This document shows, piece by piece, positions 1 through 8,964 of a stretch of DNA of 64,000 bases. The notes under the pieces are model-generated. The model made no database searches, had not been told where the DNA came from, and saw only the letters and a list, made by a program, of their open reading frames with translations. The translations under genes and the position numbers were made by a program. Every line of letters starts with the position of its first letter. The stretch's first letter is position 1. Source of the stretch: Paenibacillus alba (GTDB lineage: Bacteria > Bacillota > Bacilli > Paenibacillales > NBRC-103111); contig NZ_JABMKZ010000018.1 in the NCBI RefSeq assembly GCF_013204855.1, forward strand, positions 88,754-152,753, read 5' to 3'.

Positions 1-307
1 TGACCATAAACATTTGTTTGCCTTTACCGGAAACCTCATCATGGTCAATCCTCACTCCTATGATTGCGTTAGCCCCCAATTTGACGGCCTCCTCTGTCAG
101 CAGGTGGATCACTTCGTCATAAATACTTTTCAATTGTTTCTGATAGGTGGCGGACCGACCGCCAAAAACATCGCTAAAACTAGCGAATAAGTCCGAGAAT
201 AGATCGACGCCAGTCACGACTCTTGCCGACACGATCCCTTTGTAATGTTCGAGTTTGATCGCTTCATTAACAGATGTCGTTGTAATTAACACACCATTTT
301 TCGCCAT
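1..307 (-). CDS. UPF0145 (YbjQ-like) protein, 5' part
   Basis: Partial gene running off the left edge; 102 codons are visible from an ATG at 307. The protein begins MAKNGVLITTTSVNEAIKLE and continues with VVTGVDLFSDLFASFSDVFG, a GGRS turn, and then LGANAIIGVRIDHDEV. This is the layout of the UPF0145/YbjQ family, small beta-rich proteins once called heavy-metal-binding and thought to assemble into pentameric rings. The exact cellular role is not known. A GGAGG-like site (GGAGGCGATAC) lies before the ATG. The 3' end is outside the window, so integrity cannot be judged. Confidence 0.85.
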   Translation of the reverse strand, partial: MAKNGVLITTTSVNEAIKLEHYKGIVSARVVTGVDLFSDLFASFSDVFGGRSATYQKQLKSIYDEVIHLLTEEAVKLGANAIIGVRIDHDEVSGKGKQMFMV

Positions 308-387
308 ATGTATCGCCTCCATGAGATGCTGCCAAGCAGTATTGATACCCATTCTCGAGATTCCTCAAAATAATCCTTTCAAAGCCA

Positions 388-513
388 CTATTCGTTTCTT
401 ATTATTAGATCTATCTGACGTATGAAATCTTCCGCAAGTTCTAGCTGTCTAGTTGCGAATTCCAAATCTCCGTGACCTGCAAGGGCGACATCCAAATTAC
501 CTAATGTAGACAT
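388..513 (-). CDS. Possible 41-residue ORF or C-terminal remnant
   Basis: An ATG at 513 overlaps the stop of the upstream phosphotransferase fragment as TAATG, and the frame stays open for 41 codons. The peptide starts MSTLGNLDVALAGHGDLEFA and ends EDFIRQIDLIIRNE; it reads like a genuine acidic, helical protein segment. The same frame remains protein-like a little upstream of the ATG (ARTQFAITARTLM), so it may be the tail of a longer decayed gene and not an independent small protein. No good ribosome binding site is visible. The function is not recognised. Confidence 0.3.
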   Translation of the reverse strand: MSTLGNLDVALAGHGDLEFATRQLELAEDFIRQIDLIIRNE

Positions 514-1070
514 TAGTGTACGTGCGGTAATAGCAAACTGGGTTCGAGCCGCATTCGTTTATCTACCCTTAGAAACACTTTGATAAGTGCTTGTATACGC
601 AGATCGGAGTATTTTCTCAATCTGGCAGCCGATTGGCATGTCCGCTCCCAAACACCAAGCATAGGAAGCTCGTCAAAGAAATCTTTCATTGCTAGTGAAA
701 GTCCGTTTACCAATTCGACTACTTCACTCGGTGAAGGAGGTTGAATTACTGTGGGAGGGATATATTCCCATAATGTCAACCAAGTACCCGCTACATCGTG
801 CGGTCCTGCATCACTAAGGTCAGCAGGACATAACACGGGGACGCTCTTGGATTGGAGGTGACGTGATATATGCAACTCACGATCAAGTATTTTGTATGCG
901 TACTCTGCATTTTCTTTGGAAATGACAGTAGCTATTCGGGCCACAATCGGGTAGGGAGCCAAGTGAATGATCAGGTTCCCACCATTACTGAGTTCAATTG
1001 GTGTAATGTCAGTTAAACCATTACTTTCAGCAATTGATAATACTTGTGAAATAAGTATGCCTTTCTCCAA
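513..1070 (-). pseudogene. Truncated phosphotransferase (APH-like) N-terminal half
   Basis: A 185-codon frame whose protein resembles the N-lobe of the aminoglycoside/choline-kinase-like phosphotransferase family: a Gly-rich beta segment (ELSNGGNLIIHLAPYPIVARI), a helix with a conserved Glu (ENAEYAYKILDRELHISRHL), and a hinge (GTWLTLWEYIPPT). Family members usually run to about 270-300 residues with an HGDxxxxN catalytic loop and a downstream Asp. Both are absent here, and the frame ends in a tail (RLEPSLLLPHVH) unlike the family. The gene therefore appears truncated and catalytically dead. Its neighbour at 1115-2024 is a different, also damaged, phosphotransferase, so the two together look like a decaying resistance-type region. 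Confidence 0.55.
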
Positions 1071-1114
1071 TACTACAACAGCTCCTTATTTGTTTGAGTT
1101 AATCGAGATAGACC

Positions 1115-2024
1115 TCAATCCAGACATTTGGCGAAGCGTTCCGTTACTTGAATGCCTCTGTGCCAATCCGTTCCTCCGTCTTCAATCGACCAGCAAGCCT
1201 CAAGCACGCCTCGCACCACACCCCACATCGCGATTCGGCGGGGGGCCAGATTGAGGCGGTCAGCCATAATCGCAATTCGACCCCGCAGCACCTGCTCACA
1301 TTCACCACCCCGATCCTTAGTTAAGCAGATACTGGACCGTGTCGAAATGGATGTCGCCGATGATGCCTTTTGGGTCAATGACTGCCCATTGCTCTTCGCC
1401 TTGTCGAAGGATATTTTCATGATGCAGATCACCATGCAATAGGAAATTCTCACTCGTGGTCGTGATGAGGTACTCCAGACATTCTTCCGCATTTTCCACC
1501 CAGCTCTCAGGTAGCGGTGCGGCTATGCTCACGTCGTCGAATCGCTTGCGGTATCGCTCGATTGCCGCGAAGTGCCGCTTCATGGACGGATAGAGTCTGC
1601 CCGTAGGTACCAGTAGGTGAAGGCGGCGAAACACTTCGCAAAAGATATTCGTCGCACGCGCATCATCATCAATTATGGATAACGGTGTGCCAGGGTCGGC
1701 ACCCTCCAGCAGGGCCACCCCCCACTCCTCGTCTGCATCAAGCACTTGAATCGCCCCACGGCCCTCAAAGGCACGAAGTACACTGACTTCTCTAGAAAGC
1801 TCCTCCTTCATGAAAGATGCTTTAAGAACGACTGGCTTCCCATCGCTGCGCGTTGCGCGGAGCACGAAGTTATAGGTTAAATTGGAAAATGGAGCTTGAG
1901 GACTAAAATCAAAACGGCTTGCACTGTCGGCGATCAGTTTAGGCAGCGCCTCCGACCATGCGACGCCTTGCTCACCGTGAAGCTCTTGCATTCTATCAGT
2001 AAATGTATCAGGGATCACAAGCAT
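1115..2024 (-). pseudogene. Aminoglycoside phosphotransferase (APH(6)/hydroxyurea kinase type), frameshifted
   Basis: The first 235 codons (2024 down to 1317) encode a kinase of the APH_6/hydroxyurea-resistance type: an N-lobe beta sheet (NFVLRATRSDGKPVVLKAS), the catalytic loop HGDLHHENIL and the metal-binding segment VIDPKGIIGD. The frame stops at VQYLLN. The expected C-terminal helices continue in the next frame, from about LTKDRGGECEQVLRGRIAIM to RGIQVTERFAKCLD, ending at 1115. One single-base indel near 1320 explains the break. All catalytic residues lie before it, but the last 70 residues pack against the substrate site, so activity is doubtful. A sequencing error is the alternative explanation. 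If intact, the enzyme would phosphorylate an aminoglycoside-like substrate in the cytoplasm. Confidence 0.75.
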
Positions 2025-2171
2025 GCCGCCTTGCTCCTTTAAGCAATGTAGTCAGAGTAAGTTGTCATTAATTACTTCACTACTCTTTACTAACTCTTTT
2101 CCAAATAATAACACAATTTTCCTGTAACTGTGGAAGAAAGCAATTGTCAGAGTTCCCTAGTAGGTAACATT

Positions 2172-2207
2172 ATGGAGGAGAGCCCGCATAAGCGGGCTCT
2201 CCTCCAT
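2172..2207. other. Perfect 16-bp stem-loop
   Basis: Two 16-nt arms (ATGGAGGAGAGCCCGC and its exact complement) flank a 4-nt ATAA loop. The stem is very stable but neither side has a run of T, so it is not a canonical intrinsic terminator. It lies upstream of the phosphotransferase pseudogene and near no intact 3' end. Confidence 0.6.
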
Positions 2208-2234
2208 CTCCTCTCCCCTATAGTCACCTAGCGC

Positions 2235-2341
2235 TCAGTATCCGATAACAAGTCCGACTGCCCCAGCTAGTTGTACGAGCCCAGTAACAACTCGAAAACA
2301 TCCCGCAGTTGGTTGTTCTCGTTCACAACACCCTCTCCCAT
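2235..2341 (-). pseudogene. Possible 35-residue hydrophobic peptide gene, frame-disrupted
   Basis: An ATG at 2341 opens MGEGVVNENNQ and then loses sense. A one-base shift restores PTAGCFRVVTGLVQLAGAVG followed by LVIGY and a stop at 2235. The joined peptide would be about 35 residues with a small-residue-rich hydrophobic tail, as in short membrane or bacteriocin-like peptides. Two similar dyads (2365-2410) lie just upstream of the ATG. No family is recognised and the frame break makes this tentative. Confidence 0.2.
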
Positions 2342-2364
2342 GTTCTTTATGGTCTATCTAATAG

Positions 2365-2410
2365 GACACTATATGGTGAAATTTTTTAGCATGTGACACC
2401 ATTTGGTGTC
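2365..2410. promoter_or_regulatory. Pair of related operator-like dyads
   Basis: GACACTATATGGTG (2365-2378) and GACACCATTTGGTGTC (2395-2410) share the pattern GACAC-YATNT-GGTG and start 30 nt apart, about three helical turns. The second has perfect 6-bp arms. Two like dyads on one DNA face suggest cooperative repressor binding; the regulator is not identified. Confidence 0.35.
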
Positions 2411-2602
2411 TTGTAAATAATAGTAAGCAAATCCTAGCCTGCGGCAAGGTCTTCAACTCCATGCACCTTCGTAAGCCTCCCAACGAACTCTATCCCCTTT
2501 ATTTACACGAAATTTTAGAACATTTTTTGGGGGCTCGCCAGAGACTGAGCTTTTCCTGTTAATGACCGGCGATTATAGGGCGAGGAAAGGAGTATATATA
2601 GG

Positions 2603-2767
2603 ATGGGAACAAAAGATGATGTTGGGCAATTTCAAGACTGCATCGATGAAATGGAAGCAACCATTGAGCGTCTTCGGGCAGAGATACAAAGACTTAAAGA
2701 ACAACAGGACGCACTTGAGCAGGGAAATCTGCTACTTTACCAAAAACTCACTCAGACTGATTATTGA
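2603..2767 (+). CDS. Small coiled-coil protein, 54 residues
   Basis: A 54-codon frame starting at an ATG 11 nt after AAAGGAG (2586-2592). The protein begins MGTKDDVGQFQDCIDEMEAT and continues through IERLRAEIQRLKEQQDALEQ to a Tyr C-terminus. Leu, Ile and Ala recur at heptad spacing between about residues 17 and 50, so a single parallel coiled coil is likely. The overlapping longer frame (2562-2792) has poor composition and no ribosome binding site, so this frame is preferred. The function is unknown; similar short coiled coils occur as oligomerisation or anti-regulator peptides, but nothing nearby fixes a role. Confidence 0.6.
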   Translation: MGTKDDVGQFQDCIDEMEATIERLRAEIQRLKEQQDALEQGNLLLYQKLTQTDY

Positions 2768-2984
2768 CGTGTTCCTCAAAGGGAATATTTAGACTCACAT
2801 AAAGACGCAGCGGCATACAGAGATTAGAAAATATAGTCTTAAGTTGCCGCTATAATATTTTAACGATCGTTCACCGTTTGTTTAACAACAATCAAATATT
2901 CATATGGATTTTTAGTCTATTAGGTACCTTCTCTTCTGATATCTCTAGTGCCTAATTAAAACGGATACGAGCATGTTGCATATA
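2768..2984. other. AT-rich spacer
   Basis: No gene is visible here. It contains the dyad TAACGATCGTTCA (about 2860), whose AACGATCGTT core recurs near 17573-17582 upstream of a solute-binding protein gene. No terminator is evident for the MFS gene that ends at 2985. Confidence 0.4.
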
Positions 2985-4202
2985 CTAAACTGAATGTTCT
3001 GCGAGTTCAGTATGCTGCCCGTAAGAGAACAGCCAACTGCTTAACAATCCACCTAATATAATAATAACCCCGCCGCTAATTACAAGTGCTCGTAATGGAA
3101 TGAATTGATACATCCATCCTGAAACTAAGAGTGCTACTGTCAATGCCCCCATTAGAGCGGAATGAAAGGTCATCTGAACACGTCCTTGATACGTATACTG
3201 CACTTTGGTTTGCATTAACGTAGCTATCCCTACATTTAATGAGATTTGTCCTAAACTAAATACAAGGATACCTGCTGCTGTAATGGCAAGATTCGGATAA
3301 AGAACCATCAATCCAAGCCCTATACCCATGACAATCATCCCGTAGGTAATTAATTGATCTGCGGATAACTTAGATCTTTGAACAAGAAATGCACTAACTA
3401 ACATTCCTCCCCCTTGTATGGAACCTAATACAGCTATAATTGTCTGGGGAAGCTCAAGAAAATCGGTAATAATAAAAATTTCCAAAACTTGAATGAGACC
3501 GGCACCAAACCCAACAAACATCGCTGAAATTAATATGGGTCGAACAGTTGTATGTTTAAAAGCGTACCGAATTCCTGTTAATAAATCGGACCAGACAGAA
3601 TAGATACTAAGTCCCTTTCTCTCGATAATTTCAGAAGTTAATATGGTTTTTATGAGCACGGCGCTTATTACAAATAAAAGGATGGTGATTAAAAAAGACC
3701 ATTGTACACCTAGAAACATATAAATGGATGTACCCACTACTGGTCCTATTAAAATCATTACACTACTAGATATTTGACGAAGGCTAGCTGCAGTTTTCCG
3801 ATCTTCTTCTGGAACAAATTGCATTGTGTAAGCATTCCCTGGTGCTCGAAAAAACAAAGTTCCGACCGCAGATAGAAAAGCTCCGAGAAAAATGACCCAC
3901 GAAGGTCCGAACCACACAGCCTCTAGTAGTAACATAACCATCCCAGCGCGATACCAATTAGCGGCAATTATGGTCCGTTTACGATTCCAACGATCAGCAA
4001 ACACACCAACAAGAGGTGCAAATAAGAAAATTGGTGCATACTCAACGAACATAATATAAGACATGGCAACAGATGATTTATGAAAAAGATCAAGAACAGC
4101 GTACATTAGCGCCATATTTCTTAACCAGTCACCTAACTCTGATAACCAAGTTGAAATCCAGTATTTTCTGAACAAAGGATTTCTTTTCAAAAATGAGTAC
4201 AT
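2985..4202 (-). CDS. MFS efflux transporter (macrolide-efflux-like)
   Basis: A 405-residue integral membrane protein with about 12 hydrophobic segments. It has the MFS signature between TM2 and TM3, GVFADRWNRKR (residues about 67-77), and an N-terminus (FRKYWISTWLSELGDWLRNM) of the MFS_3/MefA-like type, in which an Asp in TM1 supports proton-coupled drug export. It follows an ArsR-like regulator with a 16-nt gap (start of the regulator at 4788), so both are probably one transcript, a usual pairing for an inducible exporter. The substrate is unknown. The region is AT-richer than the flanking genes, consistent with horizontal acquisition. Confidence 0.8.
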   Translation of the reverse strand: MYSFLKRNPLFRKYWISTWLSELGDWLRNMALMYAVLDLFHKSSVAMSYIMFVEYAPIFLFAPLVGVFADRWNRKRTIIAANWYRAGMVMLLLEAVWFGPSWVIFLGAFLSAVGTLFFRAPGNAYTMQFVPEEDRKTAASLRQISSSVMILIGPVVGTSIYMFLGVQWSFLITILLFVISAVLIKTILTSEIIERKGLSIYSVWSDLLTGIRYAFKHTTVRPILISAMFVGFGAGLIQVLEIFIITDFLELPQTIIAVLGSIQGGGMLVSAFLVQRSKLSADQLITYGMIVMGIGLGLMVLYPNLAITAAGILVFSLGQISLNVGIATLMQTKVQYTYQGRVQMTFHSALMGALTVALLVSGWMYQFIPLRALVISGGVIIILGGLLSSWLFSYGQHTELAEHSV

Positions 4203-4218
4203 AACTTCATGCCCCTTC

Positions 4219-4788
4219 CTATAGTTTTCTGTGGGCTGTCATCATAATTCGAGTGGGCTCGCTTTGCTCTATATCATTCTCCGCGATCTTACTCCATCTT
4301 TCAAAAACATCAGTGATTTCGTTATAAAATTCGATTTGTTTCTCTTTGGATAAAAGTAATGTAGTTGATTTAATAAATGCTTTTTGAGTGTCAAACTCTT
4401 TCATTTGCTCAAGTTTTACAATAGTTGAAAGAATGGAATCCTGATATTCCTCTAATACCGATTTAGCGACAATATATCGACCGCTTTTCTCTCCTTCTTC
4501 CGATAAGAATTCATCACTTAGACAAATACGATAGGTTTGAGCAATCGGCAAATAATATTTCTCGATAATTCCTCCTTTATCTTTTTTTTCCTTGAGGAGC
4601 AGCAAATTAACTTTGGCTAGTTCACGAACATGATAATGCACTTTGGATGCAGGTAGTCCCAATTCATCAGCTACTTGCTTAGATGTGCGGGGAATACCAT
4701 CTTCAAATGTGGAGATTATTCTCATACGAAGTTTATTTGATATAACTTTGGCTTGCTCATAGGATGTAATTTCGTAAATCTCGTCCAT
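4219..4788 (-). CDS. ArsR/HTH_20-type transcriptional regulator
   Basis: The protein (189 residues from ATG 4788) starts MDEIYEITSYEQAKVISNKL and carries a winged helix-turn-helix at about residues 18-75: RMRIISTFEDGIPRTSKQVA followed by ADELGLPASKVHYHVRELAK. This is the ArsR-like HTH_20 pattern often found controlling MFS exporters. The remaining 110 residues are helical and probably form the dimer or effector part. The start is placed at ATG 4788 because AAGGTG lies 7 nt upstream; an in-frame TTG at 4812 has no such site. The AT-rich upstream region (4820-4915) has imperfect dyads around TACTAATG that may be its operator. Confidence 0.8.
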   Translation of the reverse strand: MDEIYEITSYEQAKVISNKLRMRIISTFEDGIPRTSKQVADELGLPASKVHYHVRELAKVNLLLLKEKKDKGGIIEKYYLPIAQTYRICLSDEFLSEEGEKSGRYIVAKSVLEEYQDSILSTIVKLEQMKEFDTQKAFIKSTTLLLSKEKQIEFYNEITDVFERWSKIAENDIEQSEPTRIMMTAHRKL

Positions 4789-5012
4789 CAAGTACACCTT
4801 ACCTTTAATCAATTTTATTTGCTCGATCAGTTTTTTTTGATCGTATCATTAAATTATACTAATGTACATTATTTGTAAACTAATGAATAATATGTATATC
4901 CCTTTATTTTATTCTTAATACACCTGGATCACGCCTTGAGTGACGCGAACTGGGTATCAGCAGTGGATTTGTCTCAAACGACTTGCGCGCCGGCTTTTTT
5001 TGTATTTCTTAA

Positions 5013-5365
5013 TCAGTTCGGCGACAGCCGCATCCACCACGAAATTTCCAACCTAATGAGCAATTTGGTCAGCAATTCCTCCATGGGATTGTGCGCCCAG
5101 AACTGCTCCCAGGTACTCTTGGGAGCAATGTAGAAATTATTCCCGGAGGCACGATTGAAATATAGCCTTGTATGGCTAAAAATTCTTGTTGCACGTACAC
5201 GATCAATCCTGTCCCGGACAATGTGTACGTGTACATCATTAACCAGTCTTTGGTTCCAAGAGGCCGATAGCAGGAGTAACCATGCGGTACAAAATAATGA
5301 TCGGATACGAGTACGCCTGCAGGCCGCACAGGGTCTGAATAATCAAGTGACAAACGACAAACAAA
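5013..5365 (-). pseudogene. AraC-family regulator, N-terminal remnant
   Basis: Minus-strand coding sense resembles the cupin-like arm of sugar-responsive AraC regulators: LDYSDPVRPAGVLVSDHYFV, SCYRPLGTKDWLMMYT, then ISIVPPGI. It shifts frame at least once and continues as YIAPKSTWEQFWAHNPMEEL before a stop at 5013. The two helix-turn-helix motifs of the roughly 280-residue family are absent. Upstream sequence in the same frame is not protein-like, so the start is also lost. This is a decayed regulator, likely once linked to the neighbouring carbohydrate-active genes. Confidence 0.65.
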
Positions 5366-5438
5366 AGCATTAGCAATTATCAACGTATATACAGCAGTAT
5401 TGTTCGAGCAAATGAGAACGTGAACGAATAAAATAATA

Positions 5439-5452
5439 TGCAAGCGCTTACC
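5439..5452. promoter_or_regulatory. cre-like catabolite-repression site
   Basis: TGCAAGCGCTTACC matches the CcpA cre consensus TGNAANCGNWNNCA at all but the last base. It lies between the AraC remnant and the secreted-protein fragments, where a catabolite-repressed promoter would be expected. Confidence 0.45.
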
Positions 5453-5529
5453 TAGCACGAATTCGAGGAGGAATGATACCGATGAGGAAATGACTCTGCT
5501 CAGCCAGTTCATAAGCGCGGGCACCATGG

Positions 5530-5742
5530 ATGCTCAGCTGGTCGTCAGGCAGCGATGCCAATGCTTACAAAGGGAATATTCGGTGGGCAGGAACCGCAGG
5601 ATATCCCTATTCCATCCGATCCATTGGTGATCAGATTACCTTATACGGCTCCAAGGATACGAATCAAGGCCGGGCCCGTCTATGGTCGCAGCGAATAACG
5701 GGCTGGCCAATGTTTCGATCGAATTGTCATTTCCAAATAATT
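5530..5742 (+). pseudogene. Fragment of a secreted beta-sandwich (CBM-like) protein
   Basis: Plus-strand sense reads SDANAYKGNIRWAGTAGYPY and GDQITLYGSKDTNQGRARL, then a frame change to VAANNGLANVSIELS. The pattern resembles the beta-sandwich modules with a GSKDTNQG turn found in Paenibacillus secreted hydrolases. No signal peptide, no complete domain and at least one frameshift: a remnant lying immediately upstream of the broken SGNH esterase, possibly from a related gene. Confidence 0.4.
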
Positions 5743-5770
5743 AGTGGGTTCAGAAAGGGGAAGAGGCTTT

Positions 5771-7499
5771 ATGACAATCAATCGGAGGAAAAAGGGGTTG
5801 CTCGCGCTAGTCTGCACGATGCTGCTCCTGTTCACAACATTTTATCTTGTCACTCCTGCAGAAGCAGCGGACAATCAGGTTCATAATCCTTCGTTCGAAG
5901 ACGGGGGCAGCAGCCAAACGGCGACCGGATGGTCGACTTGGGGGCCGAATCCCGAGGCGGATTATTATCAGGCAGGCGGCGTTACTGGCGGTTCGAATGA
6001 AGGGGTTCACTGGAATGCTAGCAGCTATACTGTTTATACGTATCAAACGTGAAGGGGGTCATTGGAAAGCTAGCAGCTATACCGTATATACGTATCAGAC
6101 GCCGAGTCTGGAGAACGGAACTTATACCCTTAGCGCATGGGTGAAATCAAGCGGCGGACAAAGGGAAGCCAGAATGGTGGCCAAGAACTATGGGGTAACT
6201 GAAATGTCGGTTAACATTCCGGCGGCATCTTCCTATACTCGAATCAGCATTCCGAATATTAACGTTACAAACGGTTATCTTGAAATCGGTTTTTATTCGG
6301 TTGGGAATGGGGGCAATTGGATCACTTTCGATAATATCGAACTGACTGGAGAGCGCAGCGCTAACACATTTTACGGAGGGAAAGCTTCCGGGACCGTTCT
6401 TGGCACGTCGAATAATAAAATCATCAACTTTGTGACCCCATTTACTTACACCTATAGAACTTATATTAAACCGCACGAATACGGGGACTTCATGTGGAGC
6501 TTATGGTATAGCAACAGCGTGGATAGCACTTGGGCAGACGGAGCGTTAGCGTACGCCAATCAACCAGGTTCAACTTGGCGTATTGATGCTGCATATGTGG
6601 CAGACGGCGGAACAAGTCCTGATGGTTCTGTTGTGTCCGGAACCCAGCAGCAAGTCTCCTATGGCGCATCGACTTCCAAATTAGTGCGTCCGGGTGAGAC
6701 TTTTTGGAGCAATCCGGTCCAAATTAACATTCCATCCGGGCATTATCTTGCTTTTACCTGGACGATTGCGACTTATGCCAGCGGCAGTACAATTCCCTAT
6801 ACGTACAACTCAATGGTCACAGCATTTCAAGCAAACGGCAGTTATGCAGGCTCCGAAAGCGGGACGCCCTTCAGCAATACCGGCGATTATTTAGTCGCTC
6901 CGAATTTATTCGCCTATAACAAACCCGTTACAAAGAATATCGCATTCTTGGGGGATTCCATTACTCAAGGGATTAGTACAACGAGGGATGCTTATGCCTA
7001 CTGGGTATCTAAAATTGCAGACGGAATGCCGACTGACAAGGGCATCTGGAATCTCGGCAGTGGATACGCACGGGCACAAGATGCGGCATCCGATGGCAGA
7101 TGGCTAAACAAAGTCAAAACAAATGATGAGATTAATATCTGTTTGGGCGTGAACGACATCGGCACGGGAGTGAGAACCGCAAGTCAAATCGTTGCGGATC
7201 TCACGACAATTGTTAGCAAAATTAAACAAGAGAATCCCTCTGCCACCGTTATATTGTTTACGATACCGCCGTTTAATTTCACCGCCGCAGCTGAAACGAC
7301 GTGGAGGAGCGTTAACCAGACCATTCGCACCAGTCCACCGGCCGGAGTTGACCGCGTATTCGACATTGCCGCAGTGCTGTCGCAAGCTGCGCCGAATGAT
7401 AACAATATTCAAGTGCAGTACCTCAGTCCCAATAACGATCCGCATCCCAATGGTTTGGCTGGAACGGCGGTTGCCAACGCCTACCTCAGCTGGTATTAA
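5771..7499 (+). pseudogene. Secreted SGNH/GDSL esterase, broken by a tandem duplication
   Basis: ATG 5771 follows a GGGGAAGAGG site and encodes a signal peptide (MTINRRKKGLLALVCTMLLL to an AEAA cleavage region), then a CBM-like beta-sandwich start (NQVHNPSFEDGG). The frame ends with TGA 6050-6052, at the junction of a 52-nt duplication, and sense resumes in the next frame through to 7499. The second part carries the SGNH hydrolase blocks: GDSIT (nucleophile Ser), GVNDIG (block III) and DPHPN (Asp/His pair), so the catalytic domain is intact. It belongs to a family that deacylates polysaccharides outside the cell. Without frameshifting, only a 94-residue secreted stub would be made. Confidence 0.75.
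5999..6101 (+). repeat. 52-nt tandem duplication inside the esterase gene
   Basis: Copy one (5999-6050) and copy two (6051-6101) encode HWNASSYTVYTYQT and HWKASSYTVYTYQT. They differ at about six positions. Since 52 is not a multiple of three, the duplication shifts the frame and creates TGA at 6050. Confidence 0.85.
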
Positions 7500-7530
7500 G
7501 CGTACATTCCAAGAAAGTATACTCTGTTCC

Positions 7531-7562
7531 GGAGGCTGCCCATCACCTGTGGGACAGCCTCC
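7531..7562 (+). terminator. Stem-loop after the SGNH esterase
   Basis: GGAGGCTGCCCA pairs with TGTGGGACAGCCTCC across a short loop with one bulge, 31 nt after the stop. The T tract is weak (TCTTATT). Confidence 0.6.
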
Positions 7563-7782
7563 TCTTATTCCCTAATGGACTATTTTCGTTATTAATTATC
7601 AATTGAATATTGATTTATTGACTTGCCTTGCGAAACCCTTGCGGTTTTGCCCTTTCGCATGAATCACGCTTGTAGAGGCTCCATGTCAAGAGTCACCAAT
7701 TTTACCACTACAATTCTTGTAAATGGCTCAAGCCATTGTAATCAAAGAGGCTCAACCACTTATTAGCGAATACAGGGCTGTT

Positions 7783-8034
7783 CTATTGGCGACAGAGCGC
7801 CAGCAAAAGGAGCCCCAGTAATGAGTAAACCCTAGGAAGTCGAAAGGTTTCTGGTTTCTTTAAACCTACCTCTTTGCATGCCACTTCTGACTGCCTTCCG
7901 AATCGGATAATTTTCGTCTTCTCTTCTACAATCTCTAACCCAAACGTATTCAGCCTTACAACCAATGCCTCATAGAATCGCTTTGCATCCTTTTCCTGTT
8001 CAAAGCAACACACAAAATCATCCGCGAGTGTCAT
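7783..8034 (-). pseudogene. Group II intron reverse transcriptase/maturase fragment
   Basis: Coding sense begins abruptly with ADDFVCCFEQEKDAKRFYEA, the YADD active-site region of LtrA-type maturases, and runs through LGLEIVEEKTKIIRFGR-like sequence to KKPETF. An extra T then shifts the frame; in the shifted frame FDFLGFTHYWGSF continues the family motif before it degenerates near 7740. Neither the N-terminal RT domains nor the X/endonuclease domains are present, and no intron domain V was recognised. It is a dead fragment fused directly to a transposase remnant at about 8026. Confidence 0.7.
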
Positions 8035-8426
8035 CTAAATTCACAACATCGCCTTCTTGTAGCTGTGTTTGCTCATCTTGCTGAAGGCGTTCAATTCGCT
8101 TTTTCCCGACGTTTTCCACGCAAAAGAAGTGGTGAAAAAGCGGCTCATCGTGTACTGAGCAAGCTTCCGTGACTTAAACATGTGTTTTAATAACGAGTCC
8201 TTTTGAGCCATATCGGCCATTTGGACAACGGAAGAACAATTCGAAATGAGACCCACAACGTAGAGAAAACATAGCAACCAGGACGGAGTCCCGCTGCGCT
8301 TCATCATGCCAGACTGAGTTAAAAGTAGCGACATGTCAAAACGTTCCCAAAGGGTACGCAAAATTGGAGCCCCCGCACACTCACTCAGTTGTAATCACGA
8401 TATTTCGGTTCTTTTAGCGTTTTCAT
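8026..8426 (-). pseudogene. IS transposase remnant (IS701/IS4-like), N-terminal part
   Basis: From ATG 8426 (MKTLKEPKYRDY) a transposase N-terminus can be followed through two frame changes: LRTLWERFDMSLLLTQSGMM, SWLLCFLYVVGLISNCSSVV, KSRKLAQYTMSRFFTTSF, and then, after a shift, RIERLQQDEQTQLQEGDVVN ending in LDD. The LDD triplet is probably the first catalytic Asp region of the DDE domain. The sequence then switches directly to group II intron reverse transcriptase. Length (about 130 of some 400 residues) and frameshifts make it non-functional. Confidence 0.6.
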
Positions 8427-8888
8427 TAGAAAATCACCTACATATTTGAAGTAATACCTTGGTTAAGGTATCCTTCGCAATTATTGTGGTGAATTCCAAA
8501 AGTCAAGTGTTTTTTATCTTCCTATGCTTTTTGACTTTTACCAATATTTATCTCGAACTGCATAGGTCTATAAACGAACTTTGCAGGGATTGTGCAAAAA
8601 AGTAATGAATCAATTATTTATCTTTAGAGGCATTAGTACAAGTGATTGTGTACTAGGAAATCAAGTGTATGAAGGGTATTTAGATCTTCTACAAAAATCT
8701 GAATATCTTTAGTTTTTTACAGCCCTCAAAGGCTTTTTGGGAGCTGAGTTTTTATTGGAATTGTTAAGAAACGTGCGTCTGTTGTTGTATAACTTACGAT
8801 CACCGAAGGTCCCCTAAAAAGGCCGGGTCTCGGAATGTCCCAAGCCTGGCATTAGTTAACATACCGACGAAGTCGGCGCGCGGTACTT

Positions 8889-8936
8889 TGCTGAAGGCGT
8901 TCGATTCGCTCCACACAAGTGAAGTAGTGAAAAAGG
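8889..8936 (-). repeat. Second, internally deleted copy of the transposase fragment
   Basis: GCTGAAGGCGTTCGATTCGC followed by AGTGAAGTAGTGAAAAAG repeats the sequence at about 8078-8145 in the same orientation, but lacks some 18 nt in the middle. A second, more decayed element of the same family probably once lay here. Confidence 0.5.
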
Positions 8937-8964
8937 GTACGTACTAAAACTCGATGATTATCAT

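Noticed and set aside
2562..2792. 76-residue frame overlapping the coiled-coil ORF
   Set aside because: Lacks a ribosome binding site and a sensible composition; the other frame has both.
5847..6052. Upstream part of the long frame that runs into the esterase catalytic domain
   Set aside because: Its translation is basic and unlike any domain; the true N-terminus is in the other frame from ATG 5771.
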